A stretch of DNA of 64,000 nt from Pseudocitrobacter vendiensis (GTDB taxonomy: Bacteria > Pseudomonadota > Gammaproteobacteria > Enterobacterales > Enterobacteriaceae), in contig NZ_CALSBS010000011.1 of NCBI RefSeq assembly GCF_943590815.1, forward strand, positions 79,479 to 143,478, in the 5' to 3' direction. Under the pieces are notes generated by a model. It saw only the letters and a list, made by a program, of their open reading frames with translations, was not told the origin of the DNA and made no database searches. Each line of letters begins with the position of its first letter. Position 1 is the stretch's first letter. The position numbers were made by a program, and so were the translations under genes. Positions 19,030 through 31,787 of the stretch are shown piece by piece.

Positions 19030-21471
19030 ATGTCCGGTTGGCCACGAATTTACTACAAATTACTGAATTTACCATTAAGCATACTGGTAAAAAGCAAGTC
19101 TATTCCGGCAGAGCCTGCCCAGGAATTGGGGCTCGATACCTCGCGCCCAATCATGTACGTCCTGCCTTATAACTCTAAGGCCGACTTACTGACCTTGCGC
19201 GCCCAGTGCCTGGCGCACGATCTCCCAGACCCGCTTGAGCCACTGGAGATCGACGGCACCCTGCTGCCCCGCTATGTGTTTATCCATGGCGGCCCGCGCG
19301 TGTTTACCTATTACACGCCGAAAGAAGAGTCTATCAAGCTGTTCCACGACTATCTCGATCTGCACCGCAGCAATCCGAATCTGGACGTGCAGATGGTACC
19401 GGTATCGGTGATGTTTGGTCGTCGTCCGGGGCGTGAAAAAGGCGAGGTGAACCCTCCACTGCGCATGCTGAACGGCATTCAGAAATTCTTCGCCGTCTCC
19501 TGGCTTGGCCGCGACAGCTTTGTGCGTTTCTCACCGTCTGTCTCTCTGCGCCGCATGGCCGATGAACACGGTACCGATAAAATTATCGCGCAAAAACTGG
19601 CGCGCGTGGCGCGTATGCACTTCGCTCGCCAGCGTCTGGCCGCGGTAGGCCCTCGCCTGCCAGCGCGTCAGGATCTCTTCAACAAGCTGCTCGCCTCGCG
19701 TGCGATTGCCAAAGCCGTTGAAGATGAAGCACGCAGCAAAAAAATCTCTCATGAGAAAGCGCAGCAAAACGCCATCGCGCTGATGGAAGAGATTGCCGCC
19801 AACTTCTCCTACGAGATGATTCGACTGACGGACCGTATTCTGGGCTTCACCTGGAACCGTCTCTATCAGGGTATCAACGTGCACAACGCCGAGCGCGTTC
19901 GCCAGCTGGCACATGACGGCCACGAGATTGTGTATGTGCCGTGTCACCGTAGCCATATGGACTACCTGCTGCTCTCCTACGTGCTCTATCACCAGGGGCT
20001 GGTGCCGCCGCACATTGCTGCCGGTATCAACCTGAACTTCTGGCCCGCTGGCCCGATTTTCCGTCGCCTGGGCGCGTTCTTTATTCGCCGTACCTTTAAG
20101 GGCAACAAACTCTACTCCACCGTCTTCCGCGAATATCTCGGCGAGCTGTTCAGCCGTGGTTATTCCGTTGAATACTTTGTGGAAGGTGGACGTTCCCGTA
20201 CTGGCCGCCTGCTGGACCCGAAAACCGGCACCCTGTCGATGACCATTCAGGCGATGCTGCGCGGCGGTACGCGTCCTATCACACTGGTGCCGATTTACAT
20301 CGGTTACGAGCACGTGATGGAAGTGGGTACGTACGCAAAAGAGCTGCGTGGCGCGACCAAAGAGAAAGAGAGCCTGCCGCAGATGCTCAAAGGCCTGAGC
20401 AAGCTGCGCAACCTGGGCCAGGGCTATGTGAACTTCGGCGAGCCGATTCCGCTGATGAACTACCTGAACCATCACGTACCGGAGTGGCGTGAGTCTATCG
20501 ATCCTATCGAAGCCATTCGTCCGGCCTGGCTGACACCTACGGTAAATGGTATCGCCGCCGAACTGATGGTGCGCATTAACAACGCTGGTGCGGCAAACGC
20601 CATGAACCTGTGCTGTACCGCGCTGCTGGCATCTCGTCAGCGTTCTCTGACCCGCGAGCAGTTAACTCAACAGCTGGACTGTTATCTGTCGCTGCTGCGC
20701 AATGCGCCGTATTCGCCGGATGCCACCACGCCAAACGTGACGGCCAGTGAGCTTATCGACCACGCGCTGCAGATGAACAAGTTCGAAGTCGAGAAAGACA
20801 CCATCGGCGATATCATCATTCTGCCGCGCGAGCAGGCGGTGCTGATGACTTACTACCGCAACAACATCGCCCATATGCTGATCATGCCGTCGCTGCTGGC
20901 GACCATCATGACCCAGCATCGCCTTGTTTCTCGCGCGGATGTGCAGAACATGGTTGAAGTGATCTATCCGATGCTGAAAGCTGAGCTGTTCCTGCGCTGG
21001 GAAAAATCAGAGCTGGCGTCGGTGATTGATACCCTGGTTGATGAGATGGAACGCCAGGCGCTGATCACCCGTCAGGGCGATGAACTGCACATCAATCCGT
21101 CGCATTCCCGCACCCTGCAACTGCTGGCCGCAGGCGCGCGTGAAACGCTGCAACGTTATGCCATTACGTTCTGGCTGCTGAGCGCCAACCCATCGATGAA
21201 CCGTAGTACGCTGGAGAAAGAGAGCCGTACCGTGGCACAACGTTTGTCGGTGCTGCACGGCATTAACTCGCCGGAGTTCTTTGACAAGGCGGTGTTCTCC
21301 TCGCTAGTGCTGACGCTGCGTGATGAAGGTTATATCAGCGACAGCGGTGACGCCGAGCCGGAAGAGACGATGAAGGTGTACCAGATGATGGCGAACCTCA
21401 TCACCCCGGACGTGCGTTTGACGATTGAGAGTGTGACGCAGGACGAAGAACCGGCGCCGAAAGACGCCTGA
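19030..21471 (+). CDS. plsB: Glycerol-3-phosphate acyltransferase PlsB
   Basis: An 813-aa inner-membrane acyltransferase that makes lysophosphatidate from glycerol-3-phosphate and acyl-ACP or acyl-CoA, the first step of phospholipid synthesis. The catalytic H-x4-D motif C-H-R-S-H-M-D-Y lies at about residues 304-311; G-G-R-S-R-T-G (block III) is near 384 and P-I-Y-I-G-Y-E (block IV) near 420. It is about six residues longer than E. coli PlsB because of the C-terminal tail (E-E-P-A-P-K-D-A). The start M-S-G-W-P-R-I-Y-Y agrees with E. coli. Confidence 0.97.
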   Translation: MSGWPRIYYKLLNLPLSILVKSKSIPAEPAQELGLDTSRPIMYVLPYNSKADLLTLRAQCLAHDLPDPLEPLEIDGTLLPRYVFIHGGPRVFTYYTPKEESIKLFHDYLDLHRSNPNLDVQMVPVSVMFGRRPGREKGEVNPPLRMLNGIQKFFAVSWLGRDSFVRFSPSVSLRRMADEHGTDKIIAQKLARVARMHFARQRLAAVGPRLPARQDLFNKLLASRAIAKAVEDEARSKKISHEKAQQNAIALMEEIAANFSYEMIRLTDRILGFTWNRLYQGINVHNAERVRQLAHDGHEIVYVPCHRSHMDYLLLSYVLYHQGLVPPHIAAGINLNFWPAGPIFRRLGAFFIRRTFKGNKLYSTVFREYLGELFSRGYSVEYFVEGGRSRTGRLLDPKTGTLSMTIQAMLRGGTRPITLVPIYIGYEHVMEVGTYAKELRGATKEKESLPQMLKGLSKLRNLGQGYVNFGEPIPLMNYLNHHVPEWRESIDPIEAIRPAWLTPTVNGIAAELMVRINNAGAANAMNLCCTALLASRQRSLTREQLTQQLDCYLSLLRNAPYSPDATTPNVTASELIDHALQMNKFEVEKDTIGDIIILPREQAVLMTYYRNNIAHMLIMPSLLATIMTQHRLVSRADVQNMVEVIYPMLKAELFLRWEKSELASVIDTLVDEMERQALITRQGDELHINPSHSRTLQLLAAGARETLQRYAITFWLLSANPSMNRSTLEKESRTVAQRLSVLHGINSPEFFDKAVFSSLVLTLRDEGYISDSGDAEPEETMKVYQMMANLITPDVRLTIESVTQDEEPAPKDA

Positions 21472-21608
21472 TGGCGCTTCGCTTATCAGGCCTACGGGAC
21501 CGGAGCTTGTCGGGCGGGCAAGCGCAGCGCACTCGCCAGATGCCTGATGCGCTTCGCTTATCAGGCCTACGGGTTCGGAACTTGTAGGGCGGGCAAGCGC
21601 AGCGCCCC
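21472..21608. repeat. Tandem REP/BIME units between plsB and ubiA
   Basis: Two direct copies, about 75 bp apart, of GCTTCGCTTATCAGGCCTAC (common core at about 21478 and 21553), each followed by GGGCGGGCAAGCGCAGCGC in the opposite orientation. They are located between two convergent genes. Confidence 0.85.
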
Positions 21609-21613
21609 CGCCA

Positions 21614-21645
21614 TAAAAAAAGCCGGATAAAATCCGGCTTTTTTC
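21614..21645. terminator. Bidirectional terminator between plsB and ubiA
   Basis: A stem AGCCGGA / TCCGGCT (21621-21627 with 21633-21639) is flanked by an A-run and a T-run. Confidence 0.88.
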
Positions 21646-21649
21646 CTTT

Positions 21650-22522
21650 TTAGAAGTGCCAGTAACTCATCGCCAGACCGATAAACAACACCAGCCCAAC
21701 GTAGTTATTGTTCATAAACGCCTGGAAACAGGCCGCGCGTTCACGGTGTTGAATCAGCTTTTGCTGGTACGCGAACAGCGCGCCCGCAATGAAGATTGAC
21801 CAGTAGAATTCCCAGTTAAGCCCGTTCAGGTAACCAATCGCCGCCATCAATACCAGCACGCCCACCTGCAAAATACCGATGATTAAGCGATCGTATTGAC
21901 CAAACAGAATTGCTGTTGATTTCACGCCAATTTTCACGTCATCGTCGCGGTCAACCATCGCATACTGCGTATCGTACGCCACCGCCCACAGAATATTCGC
22001 CAGCAGCATCAACCAGCAGCTCAGCGGCAGCGATTCACTGACGGCGGCAAACGCCATGGGGATCGACCAGCCGAATGCCGCGCCCAATACCACCTGCGGC
22101 AAATGGGTATAGCGCTTCATAAACGGATAGACCCACGCCAGCGCCAGCCCGGCAACGGAGAGCAGAATGGTCATGGTATTGAGCGTCAGCACCAGCAGGA
22201 ACGACAGCAGCACCAGCACGGCAAACAGGGTTCGCGCTTCTTTTTCCGTCACCGCACCACTCGGTAACGGACGGTTGGCGGTGCGTTTTACATGACCATC
22301 AAATTTACGGTCAGCATAGTCATTCACCACGCAACCGGCGGCGCGCATAAGCCAGACACCCGCGACAAATACCGCCAGAATCCATAACGGCGGTACGCCG
22401 GGCGCGGCAACCCATAACGCCCACAAGGTCGGCCACAGTAGCAACAGCGCACCAATCGGCTTGTCGGTACGCATCAGGCGATGAAAGGCCAGCAGCTTAT
22501 TCTGCGTCAGACTCCTCTCCAT
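21650..22522 (-). CDS. ubiA: 4-hydroxybenzoate octaprenyltransferase UbiA
   Basis: A 290-aa integral membrane prenyltransferase that joins the octaprenyl chain to 4-hydroxybenzoate in ubiquinone synthesis. The two Asp-rich motifs that bind Mg-diphosphate are N-D-Y-A-D-R-K-F-D (about 67-75) and the [12 protein letters not shown] stretch (about 187-198). About nine membrane helices are predicted. It lies 12 bp downstream of ubiC on the same strand, so the two are co-transcribed and act consecutively. Confidence 0.97.
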   Translation of the reverse strand: MERSLTQNKLLAFHRLMRTDKPIGALLLLWPTLWALWVAAPGVPPLWILAVFVAGVWLMRAAGCVVNDYADRKFDGHVKRTANRPLPSGAVTEKEARTLFAVLVLLSFLLVLTLNTMTILLSVAGLALAWVYPFMKRYTHLPQVVLGAAFGWSIPMAFAAVSESLPLSCWLMLLANILWAVAYDTQYAMVDRDDDVKIGVKSTAILFGQYDRLIIGILQVGVLVLMAAIGYLNGLNWEFYWSIFIAGALFAYQQKLIQHRERAACFQAFMNNNYVGLVLFIGLAMSYWHF

Positions 22523-22534
22523 TTTCTCTTCCTC

Positions 22535-23029
22535 TTAGTACAACGGCGATGCAGGCAGAAACAGCTCGGTCAGGAGCAGCGGTTTCCCACTCAACCGGAG
22601 GCGGGAACGACGCCCCCAGAGAGCTGCATGGCAACCTATCTCAATAAAATCACGCGTGAGCATGGAAGACGTAAACAGGTAACGACCCAGCGGCGTCTTG
22701 CCAAGCTGTTGCAGCGCCAGTTCCGGGCCACTTAAAGTCGATTCCGGCACTACTGTGCGCCCGGCAAGCCAGGGCACGCCGTCCACACACAGCAATATTT
22801 CTCGTAGCCAGTAGCGTTGCTCGTCGGGCAACAAGGGTAACTCTTCCGCTATAGCATCGCGGGTGACAAACCCTTCGTCAATCAGTGTGACGCTGACCAC
22901 ACCATATTGTTCAAAGCGTTTGGTCATGGAATCTTCCAGCAACAGCCAGTCGAGTTGTTCAGCGTCGAGCGAGGGGATTGCGTCAAAATAGTTTAGCGCA
23001 CGCAGTTGCGTCAGTGCGGGATGCGTCAT
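22535..23029 (-). CDS. ubiC: Chorismate pyruvate-lyase UbiC
   Basis: A 164-aa soluble enzyme that removes pyruvate from chorismate to give 4-hydroxybenzoate, the first committed step to ubiquinone. Conserved stretches are [30 protein letters not shown] and the C-terminal [14 protein letters not shown], which includes the catalytic Glu. The start M-T-H-P-A-L-T-Q-L is at 23027-23029; the frame extends to 23113 but without homology. It is the first gene of ubiCA and sits back to back with the malM terminator. Confidence 0.96.
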   Translation of the reverse strand: MTHPALTQLRALNYFDAIPSLDAEQLDWLLLEDSMTKRFEQYGVVSVTLIDEGFVTRDAIAEELPLLPDEQRYWLREILLCVDGVPWLAGRTVVPESTLSGPELALQQLGKTPLGRYLFTSSMLTRDFIEIGCHAALWGRRSRLRLSGKPLLLTELFLPASPLY

Positions 23030-23150
23030 GCCTGACTCTCCAGTACATAATGTGCGGCTATTGTATCGCAGAATGGGGCGGGCGGGAGTGCAGTAATGGC
23101 TAAATACGATCATTGACGCAACAGTTATGCAACAGCATGGCGCACAACAG

Positions 23151-23178
23151 AAAAAAAGTGCGCCCCGAGGGGCGCACC
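23151..23178 (-). terminator. Terminator of malK-lamB-malM
   Basis: A stem GTGCGCCCC / GGGGCGCAC with a 2-nt loop is followed on the minus strand by seven T residues. Confidence 0.9.
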
Positions 23179-23217
23179 GAAAGGCATAGCCTAAACATCA
23201 GCACTGTGGGGATGTCA

Positions 23218-24159
23218 TTACCCCTTGCCTTTTACAGCGCTGATAAAGGTGGATCTCGCAGAGGTAGAACCGAGGCGCTCAGCTTCATCCAGCAGTTTCA
23301 ACGCTTTATCCACATCACCACTCGCAACCGCCTGCTTTATGGCTTTGTTGAAGTACGATTCGGTATCGTTCAGCATCGGTTCACTTTTCTTCGCCGGTGC
23401 TGGCGCAGGTGCGGCGGCTACGGCGGCAGGTGCGGCGTAAGTCGGTGCAGCGGTGTTACCCACCGTGACAGGTGCCGGGCCGGAAGAGCCAAACAGTGGG
23501 CCAACCAGAACGCTGGAGGTACTATTGGTTTTCACTTTCAGCTTCAACGTGCCATCGGTGATATGACGCGCAATCGGGTCCGGGATATCAGGAATCGCGT
23601 TACCGACGCCTTTGGCGTAGGACTTCGCCGGATCCAGTAATTGGGTGGTTTTTTGCAGATCCTGCTCGGTGGTGAACACCAGCACATACAGTTTCTGTTG
23701 GCCCAGCGCAGGCGTCAGACGCATTTCACCTTCAAGACGGTCAGCGCTCATGACGCCCGGTTCCTGATAGGTGAAGTAGCTTGACGGGAAGAACGCTGAT
23801 GGCGTCATGTTCTGGTCCAGAATCAGAACGTTCGGTGCAAAGACGCTGGTTTGTTTATTGACTTCACTGCTCAGCGTGAGCGTGAGTTCACCAATGTTGG
23901 CCGGCACACTGTAGGCCGCAACCGGGCCGCTGATACCAGGCACATTCAGGCTCTGACCGCCTGTGGAGAGCGTTGTGGTCTGGACTTTAGATTGATCCAC
24001 CGGCGTCCAGGTCAGTTGCTGTAACGCAGCGGTCGGAATAGTTGGCGCGGCAGAGGTGTTCTGCGGCACGTAGTTTACATCGGCAAAGGTGACTGCCGGT
24101 ACGCTTGCCATAAGACCTGCGCAGAGGCCGAGGGCGACGAGACTTTTCTTCATTTTCAT
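23218..24159 (-). CDS. malM: Periplasmic maltose operon protein MalM
   Basis: A 313-aa periplasmic protein of unknown role (306 aa in E. coli), last gene of malK-lamB-malM. A signal peptide of about 26 residues (M-K-M-K-K-S-L-V-A-L-G-L-C-A-G-L then T-F-A-D) comes first. A Pro/Ala-rich low-complexity linker (A-P-A-A-V-A-A-A-P-A-P-A-P-A) at about 245-260 separates the beta-rich N-terminal domain from a helical C-terminal domain with a tetratricopeptide-like sequence (A-I-K-Q-A-V-A-S-G-D-V-D-K-A-L-K-L-L). The linker is slightly longer than in E. coli. Its promoter lies far upstream at malK. Confidence 0.95.
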   Translation of the reverse strand: MKMKKSLVALGLCAGLMASVPAVTFADVNYVPQNTSAAPTIPTAALQQLTWTPVDQSKVQTTTLSTGGQSLNVPGISGPVAAYSVPANIGELTLTLSSEVNKQTSVFAPNVLILDQNMTPSAFFPSSYFTYQEPGVMSADRLEGEMRLTPALGQQKLYVLVFTTEQDLQKTTQLLDPAKSYAKGVGNAIPDIPDPIARHITDGTLKLKVKTNSTSSVLVGPLFGSSGPAPVTVGNTAAPTYAAPAAVAAAPAPAPAKKSEPMLNDTESYFNKAIKQAVASGDVDKALKLLDEAERLGSTSARSTFISAVKGKG

Positions 24160-24222
24160 TGTTATTACCTCAGATACAAAGCTCAGCGCTCGCCAGGCAA
24201 TAGCGCGCTGCGCATAAAGAGA

Positions 24223-24240
24223 GAGGGGCTTGCGCCCCTC
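24223..24240 (-). terminator. Hairpin between lamB and malM
   Basis: GAGGGGC / GCCCCTC with a TTGC loop, 30 bp after the lamB stop. On the minus strand it is followed by a TCTCTTTATG run rather than pure T. It probably reduces read-through into malM. Confidence 0.55.
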
Positions 24241-24271
24241 TTTTCAGGCATTACATCGAGTTAAACGACGA

Positions 24272-25663
<1,392 letters not shown>

Positions 25664-25672
25664 TTATGGGAA

Positions 25673-26782
25673 TCAAACGCCGGGCTCTTTATGCAACCGA
25701 CGACATGCGGTGCCATCCTCACGGAACAGGTGGCAACGCTCTGGTGGCAAGCCAATAGCGAATGTGGCTCCCTCTTCTACTAACACCACATCATTCTGGC
25801 GATAGACCAGGTTCTGATGGATGGCGGGGATCTGGATATGAATTTGCGTTTCGTGACCAAGCTGTTCCACAACGTGGACTTCGCCTTCGAGGGTGACATC
25901 CGCGATGTCGCTGGGCAGCAGATGTTCAGGGCGAATACCCAGTGACATGTTGGCGCCGACCTGCACATTGTTACTTTCTACCGGCAGCCAGACCTGTTGA
26001 CGGTTTGGCAGCTCAACCTGCACCTGGTCAATCGCCGTAGCGGTGACTTTGACCGGCAGGAAGTTCATTTTCGGCGAGCCGATAAAGCCCGCAACAAAGC
26101 GGTCGGCCGGATAGTGATAGAGTTCAAGCGGCTTGCCGACCTGCGCGACGCGGCCTGCATCCAGCACCACGATTTTGTCGGCGAGCGTCATCGCTTCAAC
26201 CTGATCGTGGGTGACGTAAATCATCGTGCGGCCCAGACGTTTGTGCAGGCGGGAAATTTCAATACGCATCTGCACGCGCAGCGCGGCATCCAGGTTGGAC
26301 AGCGGTTCATCGAGCAGGAACACGTTCGGTTCCGCCACCAGCGTACGGCCAATCGCCACGCGTTGACGCTGACCACCGGAAAGTGCTTTTGGTTTGCGCT
26401 CTAACAGGTGCGCCAGCTGTAATACTTCGGCAACCTGATTCACACGCTGGTTAATGACTTCTTTTTTCGCGCCCGCCAGTTTCAGACCGAAGGACATGTT
26501 CTCGGCGACGGACAGATGCGGATAAAGCGCATAGGACTGGAACACCATGCCCACACCGCGTTCCGCAGGCGGGATTTCGTTCATCCGGGTTTCCCCGATA
26601 TAGAGGTCGCCGCTGGTAATCGTCTCAAGCCCGGCGATCATGCGAAGCAGTGTAGATTTGCCACAGCCCGACGGCCCAACAAACACCACGAACTCCCCTT
26701 CCTGGATATCCAGGTTGATATCTTTCGATACCACCACGTCGCCCCAGGCTTTCGTTACATTTCGCAGTTGTACGTTTGCCAT
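25673..26782 (-). CDS. malK: Maltose ABC transporter ATPase MalK
   Basis: A 369-aa ATPase (371 in E. coli) of the MalEFGK2 importer. Walker [10 protein letters not shown] spans residues 36-44; signature L-S-G-G-Q is at about 134; Walker B F-L-L-D-E-P and the switch His (V-T-H-D) near 192 follow. The C-terminal OB-like regulatory domain (about 235-369) binds MalT and unphosphorylated EIIA-Glc, giving inducer exclusion. It is the first gene of malK-lamB-malM, divergent from malEFG. Confidence 0.98.
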   Translation of the reverse strand: MANVQLRNVTKAWGDVVVSKDINLDIQEGEFVVFVGPSGCGKSTLLRMIAGLETITSGDLYIGETRMNEIPPAERGVGMVFQSYALYPHLSVAENMSFGLKLAGAKKEVINQRVNQVAEVLQLAHLLERKPKALSGGQRQRVAIGRTLVAEPNVFLLDEPLSNLDAALRVQMRIEISRLHKRLGRTMIYVTHDQVEAMTLADKIVVLDAGRVAQVGKPLELYHYPADRFVAGFIGSPKMNFLPVKVTATAIDQVQVELPNRQQVWLPVESNNVQVGANMSLGIRPEHLLPSDIADVTLEGEVHVVEQLGHETQIHIQIPAIHQNLVYRQNDVVLVEEGATFAIGLPPERCHLFREDGTACRRLHKEPGV

Positions 26783-28345
<1,563 letters not shown>

Positions 28346-28356
28346 TGCTGTAGAGC

Positions 28357-28440
28357 ATGTGCCGGATGCGGCTTCGCCTTATCCGGCCTACGATTCAGTG
28401 TAGGCCTGATAAGCGCAGCGCATCAGGCGCATCTCCAGCC
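28357..28440. repeat. REP element between malE and malF
   Basis: GTGCCGGATGCGGCTTCGCC with TTATCCGGCCTACGA, plus an inverted second unit GTAGGCCTGATAAGCGCAGC. This is the classical malE-malF REP, known in E. coli to protect the upstream malE message from 3' decay. Confidence 0.92.
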
Positions 28441-28472
28441 AGGAAGTTTCAACGTTGTAGAGGAAGATCCCC

Positions 28473-29985
28473 ATGGATGTCATTAAAAAGAAACATTGGT
28501 GGCAAAGCGACACGCTGAAATGGTCAGCAATCGGTCTGCTGGGCCTGCTGGTGGGTTACCTTGTAGTTTTAATGTACGCACAAGGGGAGTACCTGTTCGC
28601 CATCATGACGCTGATTTTAAGCTCTGCTGGCCTGTATATTTTCGCCAATCGTAAAGCATACGCCTGGCGCTATGTTTATCCGGGTATGGCCGGGATGGGG
28701 CTGTTTGTCCTGTTCCCACTGATTTGCACCATCGCCATCGCCTTCACCAACTACAGCAGCACTAACCAGCTTACCTTTGAGCGTGCGCAGCAGGTGCTGA
28801 TGGACCGCTCTTATCAGGCAGGTAAGTCTTACAACTTCACGCTGATCCCGGCGGGTGACGACTGGCAGCTGGCGCTTACCGACGGTGAAAGTGGCAAGAA
28901 TTACCTTTCCGACGCCTTTAAATTAGGCGGCGAACAGAAAATTACGCTTAAGGAAGCGGATGCCCTGCCGGAAGGCGAGCGTGCGGCGCTTCGCGTGATC
29001 ACCCAAAACCGTCAGGCCCTGAACCAGTTAACCGCCGTTCTGCCAGATGAAAGCAAAGTCGTGATGAGTTCTTTACGTCAGTTCTCCGGCACTCGCGCGC
29101 TTTACACACTGGGCGCTAACGACGAACTGACCAACAACCAAACCGGCGTGAAATATCTGCCGAACAACGATGCAGGTTACTACCAGGCGGTCGATGCCTC
29201 CGGTAATCTGACCGGCGAGAAGCTGAGCCCAGGCTATACCGTGACCATCGGCTGGGATAACTTCACTCGCGTCTTCACCGACGAAGGGATTCAGAAACCA
29301 TTCTTCGCCATCTTTATCTGGACGATTGTCTTCTCGGTACTGACCGTCATTCTGACCGTTGCCGTCGGCATGGTACTGGCATGCCTGGTGCAGTGGGAAG
29401 CCCTGAAAGGCAAAGCGATTTACCGCGTGTTGCTGATTCTGCCCTACGCCGTACCGTCGTTTATCTCGATTCTGATTTTCAAAGGGCTGTTCAACCAGAG
29501 CTTTGGTGAAATCAACATGATGCTGAGCGCGCTGTTCGGTATCAAACCCGCCTGGTTCAGCGACCCAACCACCGCGCGTTCGATGATTATCATCGTCAAC
29601 ACCTGGCTCGGTTACCCGTACATGATGATCCTGTGCATGGGCCTGCTGAAAGCGATTCCGGACGACCTGTATGAAGCCTCGGCAATGGATGGCGCAGGCC
29701 CGTTCCAGAACTTCTTCAAGATTACGCTGCCGCTGCTGATTAAGCCGCTGACGCCGCTGATGATTGCCAGCTTCGCCTTTAACTTTAACAACTTCGTTCT
29801 GATTCAACTGTTGACCAACGGCGGCCCGGACCGACTCGGCACCACAACCCCTGCCGGTTATACCGACCTGCTGGTGAGCTACACCTACCGTATCGCCTTC
29901 GAAGGCGGCGGCGGGCAGGACTTCGGCCTCGCCGCAGCGATTGCCACGCTTATCTTCCTGTTGGTCGGTGCGCTGGCGATAGTGA
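28473..29985 (+). other. malF transmembrane region note
   Basis: Within malF the eight hydrophobic segments are visible, with the large periplasmic P2 loop between the third and fourth (about residues 92-275), which contacts MalE. See the malF entry. Confidence 0.6.
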
Positions 29986-30017
29986 ACCTGAAAGCCACGC
30001 GTATGAAGTTTGATTAA
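28473..30017 (+). CDS. malF: Maltose ABC transporter permease MalF
   Basis: A 514-aa inner-membrane permease, exactly the E. coli length. Eight membrane helices, with a characteristic periplasmic P2 loop of about 180 residues between helices 3 and 4, are visible from hydropathy. The cytoplasmic EAA loop [20 protein letters not shown] lies at about 401-420 and docks on MalK. The maltose-binding site lies in the membrane half. The ATG at 28473 has AGAGGAAGATCCCC upstream. It lies 14 bp before malG. Confidence 0.98.
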   Translation: MDVIKKKHWWQSDTLKWSAIGLLGLLVGYLVVLMYAQGEYLFAIMTLILSSAGLYIFANRKAYAWRYVYPGMAGMGLFVLFPLICTIAIAFTNYSSTNQLTFERAQQVLMDRSYQAGKSYNFTLIPAGDDWQLALTDGESGKNYLSDAFKLGGEQKITLKEADALPEGERAALRVITQNRQALNQLTAVLPDESKVVMSSLRQFSGTRALYTLGANDELTNNQTGVKYLPNNDAGYYQAVDASGNLTGEKLSPGYTVTIGWDNFTRVFTDEGIQKPFFAIFIWTIVFSVLTVILTVAVGMVLACLVQWEALKGKAIYRVLLILPYAVPSFISILIFKGLFNQSFGEINMMLSALFGIKPAWFSDPTTARSMIIIVNTWLGYPYMMILCMGLLKAIPDDLYEASAMDGAGPFQNFFKITLPLLIKPLTPLMIASFAFNFNNFVLIQLLTNGGPDRLGTTTPAGYTDLLVSYTYRIAFEGGGGQDFGLAAAIATLIFLLVGALAIVNLKATRMKFD

Positions 30018-30031
30018 GGGAGATAACGACA

Positions 30032-30922
30032 ATGGCTATGGTACAACCGAAATCTCAGAAACTGCGCTTGTTTACAACGCACCTGTTACTCCTGATCTTC
30101 ATCGCGGCAATCATGTTCCCGCTGCTGATGGTTATCGCCATTTCACTGCGCGAAGGTAACTTCGCGACCGGCAGTCTGATCCCGGAAAAAATTTCCTGGG
30201 AGCACTGGCGGCTGGCGTTGGGCTTCAGCGTAGAACACGCTGATGGCCGCGTCACACCGCCACCCTTCCCGGTTCTGCTGTGGTTGTGGAACTCGGTGAA
30301 AATTGCGGGCATCACTGCGATTGGCATCGTCACCCTCTCCACCACCTGTGCTTACGCCTTTGCCCGTATGCGTTTCCCGGGGAAAGCGACCCTGCTGAAA
30401 GGGATGCTGATTTTCCAGATGTTCCCGGCAGTGCTCTCGCTGGTGGCGTTGTATGCGTTGTTTGACCGCCTCGGCCAGTACATTCCGTTTATCGGCCTGA
30501 ACACGCACGGCGGCGTAATCTTCGCCTACCTGGGCGGTATCGCGCTGCACGTCTGGACGATTAAAGGCTACTTCGAAACTATCGATAGCTCGCTGGAAGA
30601 AGCGGCGGCACTGGATGGCGCAACCCCGTGGCAGGCGTTCCGCCTGGTGCTGCTGCCGCTTTCCGTACCGATTCTGGCGGTGGTGTTTATCCTGTCGTTT
30701 ATCGCCGCGATTACCGAAGTACCGGTAGCGTCACTGCTGCTGCGTGATGTGGACAGCTACACCCTGGCCGTTGGTATGCAGCAATATCTCAACCCACAAA
30801 ACTATCTGTGGGGCGACTTTGCCGCAGCCGCTGTGCTCTCTGCCATTCCGATTACCGTCGTGTTCCTGCTGGCGCAGCGCTGGCTGGTTAATGGCCTGAC
30901 GGCAGGCGGTGTGAAAGGTTAA
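30032..30922 (+). CDS. malG: Maltose ABC transporter permease MalG
   Basis: A 296-aa permease with six membrane helices, partner of MalF in the MalFGK2 core. The EAA loop [15 protein letters not shown] sits near residue 190; the C-terminal tail G-G-V-K-G reaches into the MalK dimer interface. AGGGAGATAACGAC supplies the ribosome-binding site, and the gap to malF is 14 bp. It is the last gene of the operon and is followed by an intrinsic terminator. Confidence 0.98.
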   Translation: MAMVQPKSQKLRLFTTHLLLLIFIAAIMFPLLMVIAISLREGNFATGSLIPEKISWEHWRLALGFSVEHADGRVTPPPFPVLLWLWNSVKIAGITAIGIVTLSTTCAYAFARMRFPGKATLLKGMLIFQMFPAVLSLVALYALFDRLGQYIPFIGLNTHGGVIFAYLGGIALHVWTIKGYFETIDSSLEEAAALDGATPWQAFRLVLLPLSVPILAVVFILSFIAAITEVPVASLLLRDVDSYTLAVGMQQYLNPQNYLWGDFAAAAVLSAIPITVVFLLAQRWLVNGLTAGGVKG

Positions 30923-30993
30923 TACCCTCGTTCTACCCTCCCGGAAACGGGAAAAGCCACTGCAATCCTCGATTTAACTTGTGACTGTTGTTT

Positions 30994-31018
30994 GGCGCTC
31001 TTCGGAGCGCCATTTTTT
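30994..31018 (+). terminator. Terminator of malEFG
   Basis: GGCGCTC-TTCG-GAGCGCC (30994-31011) is followed by ATTTTTTTA. The T-run reaches the psiE stop codon on the opposite strand. Confidence 0.92.
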
Positions 31019-31428
31019 TATTCCCGTTTCAGGCGTTTGGAGTTACACAACCACAGGGTGATCACCAGCAACAGGATCGCCCCGGAGTAGATCAACACGT
31101 CGAGCGGCGAGGTGTGATCGACGATGATCAGGCGCACAATCGCGGTGATCCCGATATAGATGAAGTAGCGCAGCGGGAAGTGAAAACCGGACTGAAAGTA
31201 CTTCACGATCAGTGCGATAAATTCGAAATAGAGAAAATAAACCACCAGCCCTTCCACCAGCTCGTATTTGCTGGTGCGCTCAGGTGCAAAAAGCACGTCG
31301 GCTAAGTGCAGCGTCTCTTTGCCGAGAAAGATGACCAGAATCATACCAAGGCAGAGTAGCCCAAGGTTGAGGACAGTCTGTAAGATCGTCGAGATAAACT
31401 CGACGCGTGGACGGGGGAGTGATGTCAT
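31018..31428 (-). CDS. psiE: Phosphate-starvation-inducible protein PsiE
   Basis: A 136-aa inner-membrane protein with four predicted helices (about residues 14-36, 55-77, 82-104, 108-130) and a basic C-terminal tail N-S-K-R-L-K-R-E. In E. coli it is induced by phosphate limitation (PhoB) and repressed by cAMP-CRP; its biochemical role is unknown. The start M-T-S-L-P-R-P-R-V is at 31426-31428, with GGAGAGGCCGCC upstream; the frame extends to 31470 without conservation. Confidence 0.95.
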   Translation of the reverse strand: MTSLPRPRVEFISTILQTVLNLGLLCLGMILVIFLGKETLHLADVLFAPERTSKYELVEGLVVYFLYFEFIALIVKYFQSGFHFPLRYFIYIGITAIVRLIIVDHTSPLDVLIYSGAILLLVITLWLCNSKRLKRE

Positions 31429-31504
31429 GGCGGCCTCTCCTGTGCAGGCTGAGCCTCCTGTATAACGCAAAAATGTGATCCAGATCTACATTTTTTACAT
31501 CAGC

Positions 31505-31783
31505 AGTGCCGGATGGCGGCTACGCCTTATCCGGCCTACAGAGCGCGTCAAAACGTTGCATAACACCTTCAAATCCCCCGTAGGCCGGATAAGGCGTTTA
31601 CGCCGCCATCCGGCACACAGACCGCATCAAAACGTTACATCGCACCTTCAAATTCCCCGTAGGCCGGATAAGGCGTTTACGCCGCCATCCGGCACACAGG
31701 CCGCATCAAAACGTTACATCGCACCTTCAAATCCCCCGTAGGCCGGATAAGGCGTTTACGCCGCCATCCGGCACACAGACCGC
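31505..31783. repeat. REP array with three 79-bp tandem copies (psiE-yjbH)
   Basis: A lone REP unit at about 31508-31542 is followed by three direct repeats with period 79 bp, anchored at TAGGCCGGAT (31581, 31660, 31739). Each unit carries AAAACGTTRCAT, CACCTTCAAATYCCCC and the palindrome GGCCGGATAAGGCGTTTACG with CCGCCATCCGGCACACAG. Copies two and three are nearly identical, so the amplification is recent. No cas genes and no spacers are present, so this is not a CRISPR. Confidence 0.92.
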
Positions 31784-31787
31784 ACAA

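Noticed and set aside
31475..31741. 88-codon open frame over the psiE-yjbH repeats
   Set aside because: It reads straight through REP units, has repeated peptide segments, and lacks a ribosome-binding site.
31505..31783. Regular 79-bp repeats resembling a CRISPR array
   Set aside because: The spacers are as conserved as the palindromes, the repeat core is a standard REP, and no cas gene is near.
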